Positions 34,433-44,308 are shown, counted from the first letter of the stretch. The stretch is DNA of 64,000 bases from Legionella_A sp963772805 (GCA_963772805.1 CAVYYU010000002.1:310001-374000), one strand, 5' to 3'. The notes: a model not told the origin generated them from the letters alone. Program-made: numbers and translations.

Positions 34433-37255
34433 ATGCACACCATCAGTATCCGTGGGGCAAGAACCCATAATTTGAAGAATATTAACGTGGATTTGCCGCG
34501 CGATAAGTTGATCGTGATCACCGGGCTCTCCGGGTCAGGTAAGTCTTCGCTGGCATTTGATACCTTGTATGCTGAAGGACAGCGTCGTTATGTTGAGTCG
34601 TTATCAGCGTACGCACGCCAGTTTTTGTCGATGATGGAAAAACCCGATGTTGATTCCATTGAAGGGTTATCGCCGGCGATATCGATTGAGCAAAAAGCAA
34701 CGTCGCATAATCCGCGCTCAACCGTAGGGACGATTACTGAAATCTATGATTATTTGCGGTTGTTATTTGCGCGCGTAGGCGAGCCGTGTTGCCCGCGGCA
34801 TGGCGTTAGCCTGCACGCGCAAACAATTAGCCAAATGGTTGATCAGGTGCTGGCGTTGCCCGCGGAGAGCAAGGCAATGATTTTGGCGCCAGTGGTTCGT
34901 GAGCGCAAAGGCGAGCATGTGCAGTTGCTGCAACAACTGCAGGCGCAAGGCTATGTGCGTGCCCGTATCGATGGCGAAATATATGAGCTGGATGATCCAC
35001 CGACGCTGAGCTTGCGAAAAAAACACACGATTGAAGTGGTGGTTGATCGCTTTAAGGTGCGTGTTGATTTGGCGCAGCGTTTAAGTGAATCCTTTGAAAA
35101 TGCCCTGAATCTGGCGGATGGGCTGGCAATTGTTGCGGCCGTTGATGGTGAGTTTGCGGATAGCGTTTTTTCTTCCAAATTTGCCTGTGCTGAATGCGGT
35201 TATAGTTTGAGTGAGCTCGAACCTCGCCTGTTTTCGTTTAATAACCCCGCGGGTGCCTGTCCCGAATGCGATGGTTTGGGGGTGGATCAGTTTTTTGACG
35301 CACAACGTGTCGTGCACGACGAGACCCTAAGCTTGGCAGATGGCGCGATTCGCGGTTGGGATAAACGGACCCATTATTATTATACGTTACTGGAATCATT
35401 GGCGCGTCACTATCATTTTTCCATTGACGACGCATTTTGTGATTTGCCGCAAGACGTGCGCCAGTTGGTGTTGTATGGCAGTGGCCAGGATGTCATCGAG
35501 TTTCATTATCAGCGCCCGAATGGTGGATTTTTGTTAAAAAAGCACCCGTTTGAAGGAATAATTCCTAATATGCAGCGGCGTTATCGCGAGTCAGATTCGT
35601 CCATGGTACGCGAAGAATTGGCAAAATATTTGTCTACGCGTCCTTGCCAATCTTGTCATGGGGCACGTTTGCGCGAAGCGGCACGTCACGTCTTTATTGA
35701 GGGTAAAAATCTACCCGAGATCGCGGCCTACTCCATCGACCAATCACATGCTTTTTTTCAACAATTACAGTTACCCGGTTCTCGTGGTGAGATTGCGGCG
35801 AAAATTAATAAGGAAATTGTTGCGCGCTTAGGTTTTCTGGTGAATGTCGGTTTGGATTATTTATCCTTAACTCGCAGTGCCGAAACCTTATCAGGTGGTG
35901 AGGCGCAGCGTATTCGCCTCGCCAGCCAGATTGGCTCAGGCTTGGTGGGAGTAATGTATATTCTTGATGAACCATCAATTGGTCTGCACCAGCGAGACAA
36001 TGATCGCTTGTTAAAAACCTTGCTGCATTTACGCAATTTAGGTAATACGGTCATCGTGGTTGAACACGATGAAGAAGCCATCCGCATGGCAGATTATGTG
36101 TTGGATATTGGGCCCGGCGCGGGTGTGCATGGGGGTGAAATTGTCGCATATGGTTCACCGCAGGCAATCATCGATAATCCCGCTTCTTTAACCGGGCAAT
36201 ATTTATCGGGGCAGCAATCTATTGCCGTGCCAGCGACGCGTATGCCATTCGATGACGCACGGGTTATTTATTTGCAAGGCGTCACTTGTAATAATTTACA
36301 TGATGTTGATGTGCGCATTCCATTAGGCCTGACTACCTGTATTACCGGAGTGTCGGGTTCGGGCAAGTCGAGCTTGATTAACGATACCTTATATCCTATG
36401 GCCGCCAATAAGCTTAATCGCGCCAGCCTGCAGATGAATGGAAAATTACGTGAAATCAAGGGGCTTGAGTTGTGTGATAAAGTCATCGATATTGACCAAA
36501 GTCCGATAGGGCGCACACCACGTTCTAATCCGGCGACTTATACTGGTCTGTTTACTCCCATTCGTGAATTGTTTGCTAATACGCCAGAATCACGTGCACG
36601 CGGGTATCAACCTGGGCGATTTAGCTTTAATGTGCGAGGCGGGCGTTGTGAAGCATGTCAGGGTGATGGGCTTATCAAAGTGGAAATGCATTTTTTACCG
36701 GATATTTATGTCGCTTGTGATACGTGTAAAAGAAAACGCTACAATCGTGAGACGCTTGAAGTTGAATATAAGGGTAAAAACATTCATGAAATTCTTGAGC
36801 TGACTGTTGAGGATGCTCGCGTATTTTTTGATGCCATTCCTGTGCTGGCGCGCAAATGTCAAACGTTAATTGATGTAGGTTTGTCTTATATTCGTCTGGG
36901 TCAAAGCGCTACAACATTGTCGGGCGGTGAGGCGCAGCGGATTAAATTGGCGCGTGAGTTGTCCAAGCGCGGTACAGGCAGTACGCTTTATATTCTCGAT
37001 GAACCAACGACAGGACTCCATTTTCATGATACCAAACAATTGTTGACGGTATTGACACGTTTGCGTGATCAGGGCAATACCATAGTGATTATCGAGCACA
37101 ATCTGGATGTTATTAAAACCGCTGACTGGATTATTGATTTAGGTCCTGAGGGCGGTAGTAAAGGCGGAAAAATTATTGCCGAAGGTACCCCGGAAATGGT
37201 TGCTGCTATTGCGCACTCATACACGGGACAATTCTTGCGGCCGTTGCTCTTATGA
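34433..37255 (+). CDS. uvrA: Excinuclease ABC subunit A
   Basis: A 940-residue (same as E. coli) dual ABC-ATPase damage sensor of nucleotide-excision repair. Starts with the conserved RGARTHNLKNI; Walker A in GLSGSGKSS and GVSGSGKSS, ABC signatures LSGGEAQRIRLA and LSGGEAQRIKLA, and the zinc modules CAECGYS with CPECDGLG and CEACQGDG with CDTCKRKR. The start is set by alignment with homologues and the upstream promoter. It is followed by lemA after 86 bases. Confidence 0.97.
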   Translation: MHTISIRGARTHNLKNINVDLPRDKLIVITGLSGSGKSSLAFDTLYAEGQRRYVESLSAYARQFLSMMEKPDVDSIEGLSPAISIEQKATSHNPRSTVGTITEIYDYLRLLFARVGEPCCPRHGVSLHAQTISQMVDQVLALPAESKAMILAPVVRERKGEHVQLLQQLQAQGYVRARIDGEIYELDDPPTLSLRKKHTIEVVVDRFKVRVDLAQRLSESFENALNLADGLAIVAAVDGEFADSVFSSKFACAECGYSLSELEPRLFSFNNPAGACPECDGLGVDQFFDAQRVVHDETLSLADGAIRGWDKRTHYYYTLLESLARHYHFSIDDAFCDLPQDVRQLVLYGSGQDVIEFHYQRPNGGFLLKKHPFEGIIPNMQRRYRESDSSMVREELAKYLSTRPCQSCHGARLREAARHVFIEGKNLPEIAAYSIDQSHAFFQQLQLPGSRGEIAAKINKEIVARLGFLVNVGLDYLSLTRSAETLSGGEAQRIRLASQIGSGLVGVMYILDEPSIGLHQRDNDRLLKTLLHLRNLGNTVIVVEHDEEAIRMADYVLDIGPGAGVHGGEIVAYGSPQAIIDNPASLTGQYLSGQQSIAVPATRMPFDDARVIYLQGVTCNNLHDVDVRIPLGLTTCITGVSGSGKSSLINDTLYPMAANKLNRASLQMNGKLREIKGLELCDKVIDIDQSPIGRTPRSNPATYTGLFTPIRELFANTPESRARGYQPGRFSFNVRGGRCEACQGDGLIKVEMHFLPDIYVACDTCKRKRYNRETLEVEYKGKNIHEILELTVEDARVFFDAIPVLARKCQTLIDVGLSYIRLGQSATTLSGGEAQRIKLARELSKRGTGSTLYILDEPTTGLHFHDTKQLLTVLTRLRDQGNTIVIIEHNLDVIKTADWIIDLGPEGGSKGGKIIAEGTPEMVAAIAHSYTGQFLRPLLL

Positions 37256-37341
37256 CTAAAAAACATTGATAAATTTGCATTTTATGCTCATTTACGTCTA
37301 TAAATAACGAGTAAGGTTAAACTGCAAACAAGGACAAGGCG

Positions 37342-37923
37342 ATGAATAATTTTATTATTACAGTTTTGGTGGTCGTGGCATCGGTGCTGATGTGGGTTAT
37401 TGCTATCTACAATAAGTTAATCGCACTAATTGAAGCAATCAACAACAATAAACGTCAAATTGACATCCAACTCGACCGACGCTTCAAAGTGTTTCAATCG
37501 TTGATTGAAGCGGTGAAGAAATATATGGACTATGAACAAACCACCTTAAAAGACGTGGTTGCTTTGCGTAACCAAGCACAAGCGGCAAAAGAGGGCGGCG
37601 ATGAAAAAGGCCGTATTGCTGCCGAGGAAGGAATTTCCAAAATTGTATCCGGTCTGAGTGTTGTTTTTGAGCGATACCCAGATTTAAAGGCCAGTGAAAA
37701 CGTTATGCAGCTGCAAGAGGAAATCGTCAACACCGAAAATAAATTAGCCTATGCGAAGCAAGCTTACAACGATGGTGTTGAACGGTATAACGCCAAGAAA
37801 AAATCGTTTTTTGAGTCTATTGTTGTCAGCCTATTTGCGGCAAGACTGGATAAAACGTTTGAATATTGGGGGTTGCCAGAAGATCAAATTAAGAGTCACG
37901 AGGAATATACAGTTAAATTTTAG
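37342..37923 (+). CDS. lemA: LemA family protein
   Basis: A 193-residue membrane-anchored protein: one N-terminal membrane helix (residues 4-22), then a long helical domain with YNKLIALIEAINNNKRQIDIQLDRR and NRY-like ERYNAKKKSFFES. LemA proteins are coiled-coil membrane proteins of uncertain function, usually beside HtpX as here. ACAAGGACAAGG precedes the ATG. htpX follows after 86 bases with a hairpin in the gap. Confidence 0.92.
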   Translation: MNNFIITVLVVVASVLMWVIAIYNKLIALIEAINNNKRQIDIQLDRRFKVFQSLIEAVKKYMDYEQTTLKDVVALRNQAQAAKEGGDEKGRIAAEEGISKIVSGLSVVFERYPDLKASENVMQLQEEIVNTENKLAYAKQAYNDGVERYNAKKKSFFESIVVSLFAARLDKTFEYWGLPEDQIKSHEEYTVKF

Positions 37924-37938
37924 GGCTGGAAATTCCTT

Positions 37939-37960
37939 CTCCCGCAGGGGGAAGGGAAAA
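37939..37960. repeat. Short GC-rich hairpin between lemA and htpX
   Basis: CCTTCTCCC followed by a short loop and GGGGGAAGG forms a stem about 16 bases after the lemA stop. Similar short CTCC/GGAG hairpins lie near 28470-28500 and at 42203-42227. No T-run, so a termination or processing role is only possible. Confidence 0.4.
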
Positions 37961-38009
37961 CCTGTTCGAAGGTGGTATCTTAATATTCTACGGCACGAGT
38001 ATCCAACAC

Positions 38010-39038
38010 ATGAGCTTATCAGACTATCACGCGACTACCGGTAACTGGCGGGATCAATTACAAAGTAATGAACGCAAAACGCGCGTGGTTATTCTGAGCT
38101 TCCTGCTCATTTATGTTGGTGTTGGACTAATTGTCGATACATTTATCTTGCAATCTTACTATCCTCACTCGACACTGGGCCAGTGCTTGCATGCGCTGCT
38201 AACCTTCCAAGCCATGCCATTTGCAACATTGCTCATGGGGGGGCTCGCCGTGGTCTCGTTGCTGATAACCTATACCATGTACGACCGCATTATGTTGTTG
38301 GGCACAGAGTCGCGTGAGGTAAGCCCTGAAACGGCGAAGACATTGCAGGAAAAACAATTATACAACGTGGTTGAAGAAATGAAGGTCGCGGCTGGTTTGC
38401 AGTACATGCCCAAGGTTTTCATTATCGAAGCAAATTATATGAATGCTTTTGCCAGTGGCTATAGCGAAAAATCAGCCATGGTTGCTATCACCCGCGGTTT
38501 GATGGAAAAACTCGACCGCGCTGAAATGCAAGCCGTAATGGCACACGAACTAAGCCATATTCGCCATCATGATATTAAATTAACACTGATGGTGGCGGTG
38601 CTGAGCAATATCATCTTGATCGTCATCGATGTGTTGTTTTATTCGATGCTCTACAAGCGGGATCGCCGCGACGACAACCGCTTGTTCATGGTGATTTTTG
38701 TTTTACGTTATGTATTGCCCATTATTACGGTTTTTCTGGCGTTGTTTTTAAGCCGTACTCGTGAGTACATGGCCGATTCGGGTTCAGTGGAATTAATGCG
38801 TGATAACGAACCGATGGCACGAGCCTTACTCAAAATCAGTGACGATCATACTTCGCATGCTGAGGAATATGCACGTGAATATGGCAGCACGGCACACGAA
38901 CAAGTGCGGCAGGCGTCATATTTATTCGACCCTTCAAGCATTGATCCTGTGAAGTCATTGAGTAATGCCTTTATGTCGCATCCCACCTTGGCCAAACGGC
39001 TGGAAGCAATAGGTTTTAAGCGCAAGAACAAAGACTAA
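38010..39038 (+). CDS. htpX: HtpX-like membrane zinc metalloprotease (M48)
   Basis: A 342-residue inner-membrane protease with the zinc motif H179-E-L-S-H183 and the third ligand in REYMADSG. Hydrophobic segments at about 30-50, 70-90, 190-210 and 225-250. HtpX removes damaged membrane proteins. It is somewhat longer than E. coli HtpX (293) and carries an N-terminal extension before the first helix. The last 4 bases overlap the convergent ABC permease gene. Confidence 0.88.
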   Translation: MSLSDYHATTGNWRDQLQSNERKTRVVILSFLLIYVGVGLIVDTFILQSYYPHSTLGQCLHALLTFQAMPFATLLMGGLAVVSLLITYTMYDRIMLLGTESREVSPETAKTLQEKQLYNVVEEMKVAAGLQYMPKVFIIEANYMNAFASGYSEKSAMVAITRGLMEKLDRAEMQAVMAHELSHIRHHDIKLTLMVAVLSNIILIVIDVLFYSMLYKRDRRDDNRLFMVIFVLRYVLPIITVFLALFLSRTREYMADSGSVELMRDNEPMARALLKISDDHTSHAEEYAREYGSTAHEQVRQASYLFDPSSIDPVKSLSNAFMSHPTLAKRLEAIGFKRKNKD

Positions 39039-39808
39039 TCCCGTATTCCTACGCCTTTTTTCAGCAAGACCAGATTCACAATAATCAATAGCAACAACAT
39101 AGTGCAGATTATACTCATCGCCGTCACCATGTTTATTTCCTGATGGCCAACCATCACCTGGCGCAGCGCATTAACCATATAAAAAATCGGGTTGAAGTGC
39201 GTCATTGTTTGCCAAAAAGAAGGCAGCATACTGGTTGCATAAAATACGCCACCAAGATAGGTTAGCGGTCCAAGAATAAAGGTTGGAATCAGGGCAACGT
39301 CATCGAAATTGCGCGCTAACATGCCATTGGTAAAGCCCGCCAGAGAAAAAACAGCCGCAACCAGGCTTACGATGAGCAAGGCCATGGCAACATGATGAAA
39401 ATCTAACTCTACAAAAAAGACGGCTACTATACAGACGAGAATGGCGACCAGTACGCCCCTTAATACCCCACCTAGCGTAAACCCCAACAACAGTAAGCTG
39501 TAATGCATGGGGCTGACGAGCATTTCTTCAATATTCTTTTGAAAACGGATACTAAATAGTGAGGTGGAAACGTTAGCGTATGCGTTGGTAATCACCGTCA
39601 TCATGATAAGTCCTGGGGCAATAAATGAGGCATAACTTAGACCCTGAACCAGACCTACCCGTTGGCCCATGATAGTTCCGAAAATCATAAAATAGAGCAA
39701 AGTGGTGATCATCGGCGGCAAAAATACTTGGCTAGAAATACGAAACATGCGTACCAGCTCACGGTGGATTAAGGTGTATAAAGCAATGTATTGTTGATTA
39801 ATGGTCAC
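39035..39808 (-). CDS. yadH: ABC-2 type permease, YadH-like
   Basis: A 257-residue protein with six hydrophobic segments and the YadH signature regions: an N-terminal REL-R region, LYFMIFGTIMG, FIAPGLIMMTVITNAYANV and FQKNIEEMLVSPM. It would form the channel of a small exporter of unknown substrate with the ATPase gene that overlaps its start by 11 nt. Convergent with htpX (4-nt overlap). Confidence 0.9.
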   Translation of the reverse strand: MTINQQYIALYTLIHRELVRMFRISSQVFLPPMITTLLYFMIFGTIMGQRVGLVQGLSYASFIAPGLIMMTVITNAYANVSTSLFSIRFQKNIEEMLVSPMHYSLLLLGFTLGGVLRGVLVAILVCIVAVFFVELDFHHVAMALLIVSLVAAVFSLAGFTNGMLARNFDDVALIPTFILGPLTYLGGVFYATSMLPSFWQTMTHFNPIFYMVNALRQVMVGHQEINMVTAMSIICTMLLLLIIVNLVLLKKGVGIRD

Positions 39809-40712
39809 GATTTATCCTGTCCAAAAAAAGTTCTTCCAGCCGATTGGTCTTGTTGCGCATGCTGTGAATTTTAATGCCACGCTGATCAAGTATGGTAAAG
39901 ACATCATTCAGCGACCATTGATTGTCGAGGCGAAGCTCAAAGGTATGAGTGTCCACTTTAATGCCTGTAAACGGCGTCAATGCGGGCAGAACATCGATAG
40001 GATCAACGGTGTTTAATAGAAACGTTTGATGGCGTAGTGTATGCAGTAACTCGTTCATCGAGGTATTTTCAACAATGTTTCCTTTATCAATGATGGCGAT
40101 GTTTTTACATAGTTGTTCAGCTTCTTCCAGGTAATGGGTGGTAAGAATAATCGTGGTTCCTTGCTCGTTGGTGCGGGTTAGAAAATCCCACATGTCATGG
40201 CGAATTTCAATGTCGACGCCGGCAGTAGGCTCATCAAGAATCAACACTTTTGGTTGGTGCACAAGCGCACGCGCAATCATCAGTCGTCTCTTCATACCGC
40301 CTGATAGTTGCCGCACGATGGTATTACGTTTATCCCATAATCCCAGTTGATTTAACAAAAATTCAACATACGGTTTTGCTTGTTTGCGTGGCAGACCATA
40401 GTAACCCGCCTGATTTAACAGGATTTGGATACAGGGTTCAAAAAAACCGAGGTTAATTTCCTGAGGCACCAGGCCTAAGCATGATTTGGCATCTTCCGGC
40501 TGTTTGTCTAGATCGTAGCCATTGATGCATATTGTGCCCGAGGTTTTGGTGAGTAAGGTGGTGACTAGGCCAATGGTGGTTGATTTTCCAGCACCATTTG
40601 CGCCCAGCAAGGCGAAAAAATCGCCTGCTTTCACGGTTAAATCAATGCCTTTTAATGCTTCAACACCGTTAGCATAAGTTTTACGTAATTGACTGATTTC
40701 CAGAGCATGCAT
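39798..40712 (-). CDS. yadG: ABC transporter ATPase, YadG-like
   Basis: A 304-residue ATPase: Walker A GANGAGKSTT, ABC signature LSGGMKRRLMIARAL, Walker B VLILDEPTAGVDIE and the H-loop TTHYLEEAE. The C-terminal SMRNKTNRLEELFL is specific to the YadG group. It pairs with the overlapping YadH-like permease. It follows the phosphopantetheinyl transferase gene by 27 bases on the same strand, so the exporter may be co-expressed with the fatty-acid-like block; substrate unknown. Confidence 0.9.
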   Translation of the reverse strand: MHALEISQLRKTYANGVEALKGIDLTVKAGDFFALLGANGAGKSTTIGLVTTLLTKTSGTICINGYDLDKQPEDAKSCLGLVPQEINLGFFEPCIQILLNQAGYYGLPRKQAKPYVEFLLNQLGLWDKRNTIVRQLSGGMKRRLMIARALVHQPKVLILDEPTAGVDIEIRHDMWDFLTRTNEQGTTIILTTHYLEEAEQLCKNIAIIDKGNIVENTSMNELLHTLRHQTFLLNTVDPIDVLPALTPFTGIKVDTHTFELRLDNQWSLNDVFTILDQRGIKIHSMRNKTNRLEELFLDRINRDH

Positions 40713-40739
40713 ACCATCAACTTGTGCTAAAAAATTTTA

Positions 40740-41489
40740 TTATACGGACAGGTCATTGATAAATCTATAAATTGCAACAGCAGACCATTCGCCATCATGT
40801 GACCAGCTGGCTTCATAATCGGGGGGCAGTTGTTCCTGTTGCATTAACTGCGGTGGCTCCCGATCATTTTTAATGATTTTAAGCGTTTGATCAGCACCTA
40901 AACGATACAGTAATTTTTTAGCATAATAGCGAGTAACCAATGATTCATGCGAATGAATTGATTGTAACTCTTCCGCACTAAACAATTGTTGCATCGTTAG
41001 TGTTGGGGGCGCAGTTGCAATTGTATTAATAGCGAACTTAATCTGTTGCCAATGGTGAGAGGGGGTGTCCATCGGGGTCATTATTGCGATGCAATGAACG
41101 TAATGTGCAGTCCATTGCCATTTAACAATAAGGCGCTGGTTGTTGTAATGCAGTTGACCAAGTAGTTCGCCAGATTCGCACGGCCGGCACACAAGGTTTA
41201 GCAGCGTGATTTCATCCACATAAAAAAGACGGTGAGCGAACAGCAGTTGTTTATGTTGTTTCTGACATGCTTTATAAGCGGCCTCTTTGGCCGCCCAAAT
41301 AGACCACAGCATCCTGTCTTTGTGGCCGCTCTGGTTAATTGAATCTTGTTCCTGCGCGCTAAAAACACGCTGCATGAAACGTTGATTTAGATAACGGGCC
41401 TGCGCATCGTCTGAGAGCAGATCGACAATGTCATTGCCCAAGGTGATTATTGGTAAAATAATCGCGCTCCATCTCCGCCAGGTTTGCAA
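40740..41489 (-). CDS. 4'-phosphopantetheinyl transferase superfamily protein
   Basis: Up to 249 residues with the AcpS/Sfp signature LGNDIVDLL and WAAKEAAYKA, which bind Mg-CoA. It would convert the apo-ACP encoded 1 kb upstream to holo-ACP. The start is unclear: the frame is open from ATG 41489 but overlaps the acyltransferase by 59 nt; a TTG at 41441 directly before GNDIVDLL is the alternative. Single-copy, ACP-adjacent location supports dedicated activation of this system's carrier protein. Confidence 0.82.
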   Translation of the reverse strand: MQTWRRWSAIILPIITLGNDIVDLLSDDAQARYLNQRFMQRVFSAQEQDSINQSGHKDRMLWSIWAAKEAAYKACQKQHKQLLFAHRLFYVDEITLLNLVCRPCESGELLGQLHYNNQRLIVKWQWTAHYVHCIAIMTPMDTPSHHWQQIKFAINTIATAPPTLTMQQLFSAEELQSIHSHESLVTRYYAKKLLYRLGADQTLKIIKNDREPPQLMQQEQLPPDYEASWSHDGEWSAVAIYRFINDLSV

Positions 41490-42186
41490 TCACTTGACGC
41501 GATAAATCACGTTCGGCACGTAATCCTTGAAATTCCGTCTGCGGTTTGATTAACCGTAAGGCGCATGAAAATACTTCTCCCTTGGAAGGGAAATTACAAG
41601 CCTCACGTTGCGAATCACCGCGCAGATATACGCACAACACATGGGCATTGGGAATGGCGCGCAATAGACGGCCAACGCCATAACTGAAATTTTCTTGATC
41701 AACACGGCCGCTCTTGCTGCGCGTGCCTTCGGGAAAAGCTAAAACATATTCACCGCGTGACAAGACATAAGTGGCCACATTCATGGTGTGATTTTTGATT
41801 TCAGTCGAGGCTTCGCGGTCAATGGGTATGGTTTTTCCTATCCAATAGACGAATCTGAATAGCAGATTATTCGCGTGACTTTTTTTGGGGATGTTCCAGG
41901 GCAAGGTATGAAATTGCAAGGCATGCGTTGTAAATGATTCAAGGGCGATAGGGATCAAAATGGGATCCAGGAAGGTCAGATGATTCGGGCAGATCAATAG
42001 TGGGCCATTTATTTCATTTTTTAGGGCCTGCATTTTTTTACGCACGGCGTGCAATTCGCTAATTTTGTAGCGGCGAACAAATTTAAGCCAGATTAGACCT
42101 ATGGGGTAGAGCAGGAGCATAATGAAAAGGTAGCTGTATAGGCGTTGCAGGAATAGTTTTATTTTATCACGTGCGGATGCATTCAT
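41431..42186 (-). CDS. 1-acyl-glycerol-3-phosphate acyltransferase (PlsC-like)
   Basis: A 251-residue membrane acyltransferase with H-x4-D in CPNHLTFLDP and FPEGTRS, the PlsC-family motifs I and III, and an N-terminal hydrophobic segment (about 15-35). It would move an acyl chain from ACP to a lysophospholipid-like acceptor. Sits after the ACP gene, with a 25-bp hairpin (42203-42227) in the gap, and overlaps the phosphopantetheinyl transferase frame. Not the housekeeping plsC context. Confidence 0.85.
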   Translation of the reverse strand: MNASARDKIKLFLQRLYSYLFIMLLLYPIGLIWLKFVRRYKISELHAVRKKMQALKNEINGPLLICPNHLTFLDPILIPIALESFTTHALQFHTLPWNIPKKSHANNLLFRFVYWIGKTIPIDREASTEIKNHTMNVATYVLSRGEYVLAFPEGTRSKSGRVDQENFSYGVGRLLRAIPNAHVLCVYLRGDSQREACNFPSKGEVFSCALRLIKPQTEFQGLRAERDLSRQVIANLAEMERDYFTNNHLGQ

Positions 42187-42202
42187 GTCTTTCTCTACAA
42201 GT

Positions 42203-42227
42203 ACCTTCTCCCAAAAGGGGAGAAGGT
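42203..42227. terminator. Hairpin between the ACP and acyltransferase genes
   Basis: ACCTTCTCCC and GGGGAGAAGGT are an almost perfect inverted pair around AAAA. No T-run follows on the minus strand, so it may attenuate or set relative expression rather than terminate. A small symmetrical GTCACG-C-CGTGAC follows at 42228-42240. Confidence 0.45.
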
Positions 42228-42274
42228 GTCACGCCGTGACGGATATGGGGGATTTCTCCTGCATGCAGGTCGCT

Positions 42275-42544
42275 TTAATTGCAAGCCGCTGCAATGACAT
42301 TCACTGCATCGCCCATGGTGCGGATACTATCAGCTGAGGCATCGTCAACTTCAATGTTGAATTCATCTTCTATCGATAGCACAATATCAACCAGTCTGGC
42401 GGAATTGATGTTTAAATCTTGCAGGAGACGCGAATCTTCACTGATCGACGCAACGGCATCTTGATTCTTGCAAAAAGGGGTTACTACAACTAACAGTTTC
42501 TCAAATATTTCGTTACGGTTCACAGTTTTCTCCTGATTAGACAA
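42275..42544 (-). CDS. Acyl carrier protein
   Basis: An 89-residue acidic, helical carrier protein. The phosphopantetheine Ser lies in LNINSARLVD; the housekeeping DSL motif is replaced by NSA, which is a difference from FabC/AcpP-type ACPs. Downstream helix-2/3 residues (VLSIEDEFNIEV) are typical. It is located between a ketosynthase gene and an acyltransferase gene, so it is probably the carrier for this block's acyl chain. Confidence 0.9.
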   Translation of the reverse strand: MSNQEKTVNRNEIFEKLLVVVTPFCKNQDAVASISEDSRLLQDLNINSARLVDIVLSIEDEFNIEVDDASADSIRTMGDAVNVIAAACN

Positions 42545-42550
42545 CTAAAT

Positions 42551-43825
42551 TTATTCTTCCCAGCGTTTCATTACCAAGCATGCGTTGACGTCGCCAAAGC
42601 CGAAGCTCGCTTTCGCCAAAATAGAGGCATCAGTAGGGCGGGTTTGTTGCACGATGCTATTGTAGAATGGCTCAAGTTCGGGGTGCAAGTCTTCGCAATT
42701 GATTGAGCCATGGACAAACCCTTTATGAAGTTGCAATACGCTGGCGACACACTCAATACCGCCCGCCGCACCCAAGGCATGGCCAATCATTGATTTGGTT
42801 GAATTAATCAGCGGTAACTGTTCTGGCTTGCATTGCAGCGCCTCTTGCCAATTGCGGATTTCGATTGGATCGGCCATGGTGGCTGTAAGATGACCATTAA
42901 TGAGCTCAATATCGCGAGCTGTTATCTTGGCCATCGCAATCGCTTGTCGAATGCAGCGCTGCACTCCCTCTGGATTAGGAAAACTGATGCTGCCACCGTT
43001 TCGCTGCCCGCCGCAGTTGACATGTGCGCCCAAGATTTCCGCATAAATTCGCACGCCTCGTTCGCGGGCGCTATCCAGAGTTTCCAGCATGAGAATACCG
43101 GCGCCGGATCCTGGAACAAACCCTCCTGCACTAGCACTCATTGGCCGCGAGGCCAGTTCAGGGGTGTTATTAAAGTCACTAGAAAGCACACGCATGGCGT
43201 CAAAGCCTCCCCAGATGTAATGCGTGCCACCTTCGGTCGCGCCAGCCAGCATGCGCTTTAAACGGCCTTCGCGCAAGGTGAAAAAAGCCAGGGCCAAGGC
43301 TTCTGTACCGGTGCTGCAAGCGCTGGAATTGCTGGTGACCTGACCGCCTAATCCTAATAGGCCGCCAATATTAGCACTGCTGGCACTGGACATGGTTTGC
43401 TCAACTGCACTTGAACCCAGTCGTCGAACTCTGCCCGCATCGATATAGGGGCCAACTTTGCCGCATAAAGTGTCTGCACCACCAATACCAGTGCCAATAA
43501 TAGCGCCAGTTTCCCAATCGGAACTATCGCTGTCGCGCTCAGGCACTATAAACCCGGCATCTTGCCAGCAATCTATGGCGGCAATTGCGCCATAGATCAT
43601 GGCGCTGTTCATAGCCAGCAAGGACTCATGGTTAAGGTAGCGCACTTTTAATTCGTCAACGTTTTGTGGCACGCCGGCAACTTGGCAGGAAAAATTCAGT
43701 TCTTTCAGGTTCTCATAAAAACGAATACCCGATTTGCCTTCTCTTAATGCAGTTTCAAAATCGGTCAGGCCATGCGCGTTGGGCGCCAAAACGCCCATGC
43801 CAGTGATTACGACGCGGTTCATCAT
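42551..43825 (-). CDS. Beta-ketoacyl-ACP synthase, FabF/FabB type
   Basis: A 424-residue ketosynthase with intact Cys in SSACSTGTEA, His in INGHLTATMADP and His in MIGHALGAAGG. The first His motif is HLT rather than the usual HGT. It overlaps the FabZ-like gene by 4 nt and precedes the ACP gene by 6 bases. With the KAS III gene upstream it would elongate the chain of this dedicated system. Two ATG codons stand together at the start. Confidence 0.88.
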   Translation of the reverse strand: MMNRVVITGMGVLAPNAHGLTDFETALREGKSGIRFYENLKELNFSCQVAGVPQNVDELKVRYLNHESLLAMNSAMIYGAIAAIDCWQDAGFIVPERDSDSSDWETGAIIGTGIGGADTLCGKVGPYIDAGRVRRLGSSAVEQTMSSASSANIGGLLGLGGQVTSNSSACSTGTEALALAFFTLREGRLKRMLAGATEGGTHYIWGGFDAMRVLSSDFNNTPELASRPMSASAGGFVPGSGAGILMLETLDSARERGVRIYAEILGAHVNCGGQRNGGSISFPNPEGVQRCIRQAIAMAKITARDIELINGHLTATMADPIEIRNWQEALQCKPEQLPLINSTKSMIGHALGAAGGIECVASVLQLHKGFVHGSINCEDLHPELEPFYNSIVQQTRPTDASILAKASFGFGDVNACLVMKRWEE

Positions 43826-44286
43826 GTTTTCTTTACTCCCATGCCTGCGGCCGATGCAGAGGCTACTAATTCGCCATCCTCATTCCACATGTCGATTGTT
43901 GCCTTTAATTTCATTCGGCGCCAAAATTCCTTTTTTCCGGTAATTGTAACCTTATCGCCAGGATAGACAGGTTTGTTAAACTCTACCTGCGCATCAGAAA
44001 AAAGTGTAATCCAGTGGTTTATTTCATGGGGGCTTATTTCCAAGGAGAGGAGATAAATACCAAAGGCCACCACACCAATTTGACACATCGATTCCAGCAA
44101 GATCACTCCAGGAGTGATTGGTTTGTCGGGAAAATGGCCGGCATAAAAAAACTCATCTGCTTTGAACGTATACGTACCGCAAATGGTGGTGTCTGTGATC
44201 GAGGTGATTTCATCAACAAAGCGAAATGGGCTCTGTTGTGGTATGTATTGTAATATTTCTGCGGGCGTCAGGCCTGATGGTGACAT
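43822..44286 (-). CDS. FabZ-like 3-hydroxyacyl-ACP dehydratase
   Basis: A 154-residue hotdog protein with the FabZ motif AGHFPDKPITPGVILLE (catalytic His, then Glu within the following helix). It removes water from 3-hydroxyacyl-ACP. It overlaps the ketosynthase gene by 4 nt, and the FabA-like gene ends 22 bases upstream, so this block contains two different dehydratases. Confidence 0.88.
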   Translation of the reverse strand: MSPSGLTPAEILQYIPQQSPFRFVDEITSITDTTICGTYTFKADEFFYAGHFPDKPITPGVILLESMCQIGVVAFGIYLLSLEISPHEINHWITLFSDAQVEFNKPVYPGDKVTITGKKEFWRRMKLKATIDMWNEDGELVASASAAGMGVKKT

Positions 44287-44308
44287 ATTTATTTTTCCTT
44301 CATTGGCA

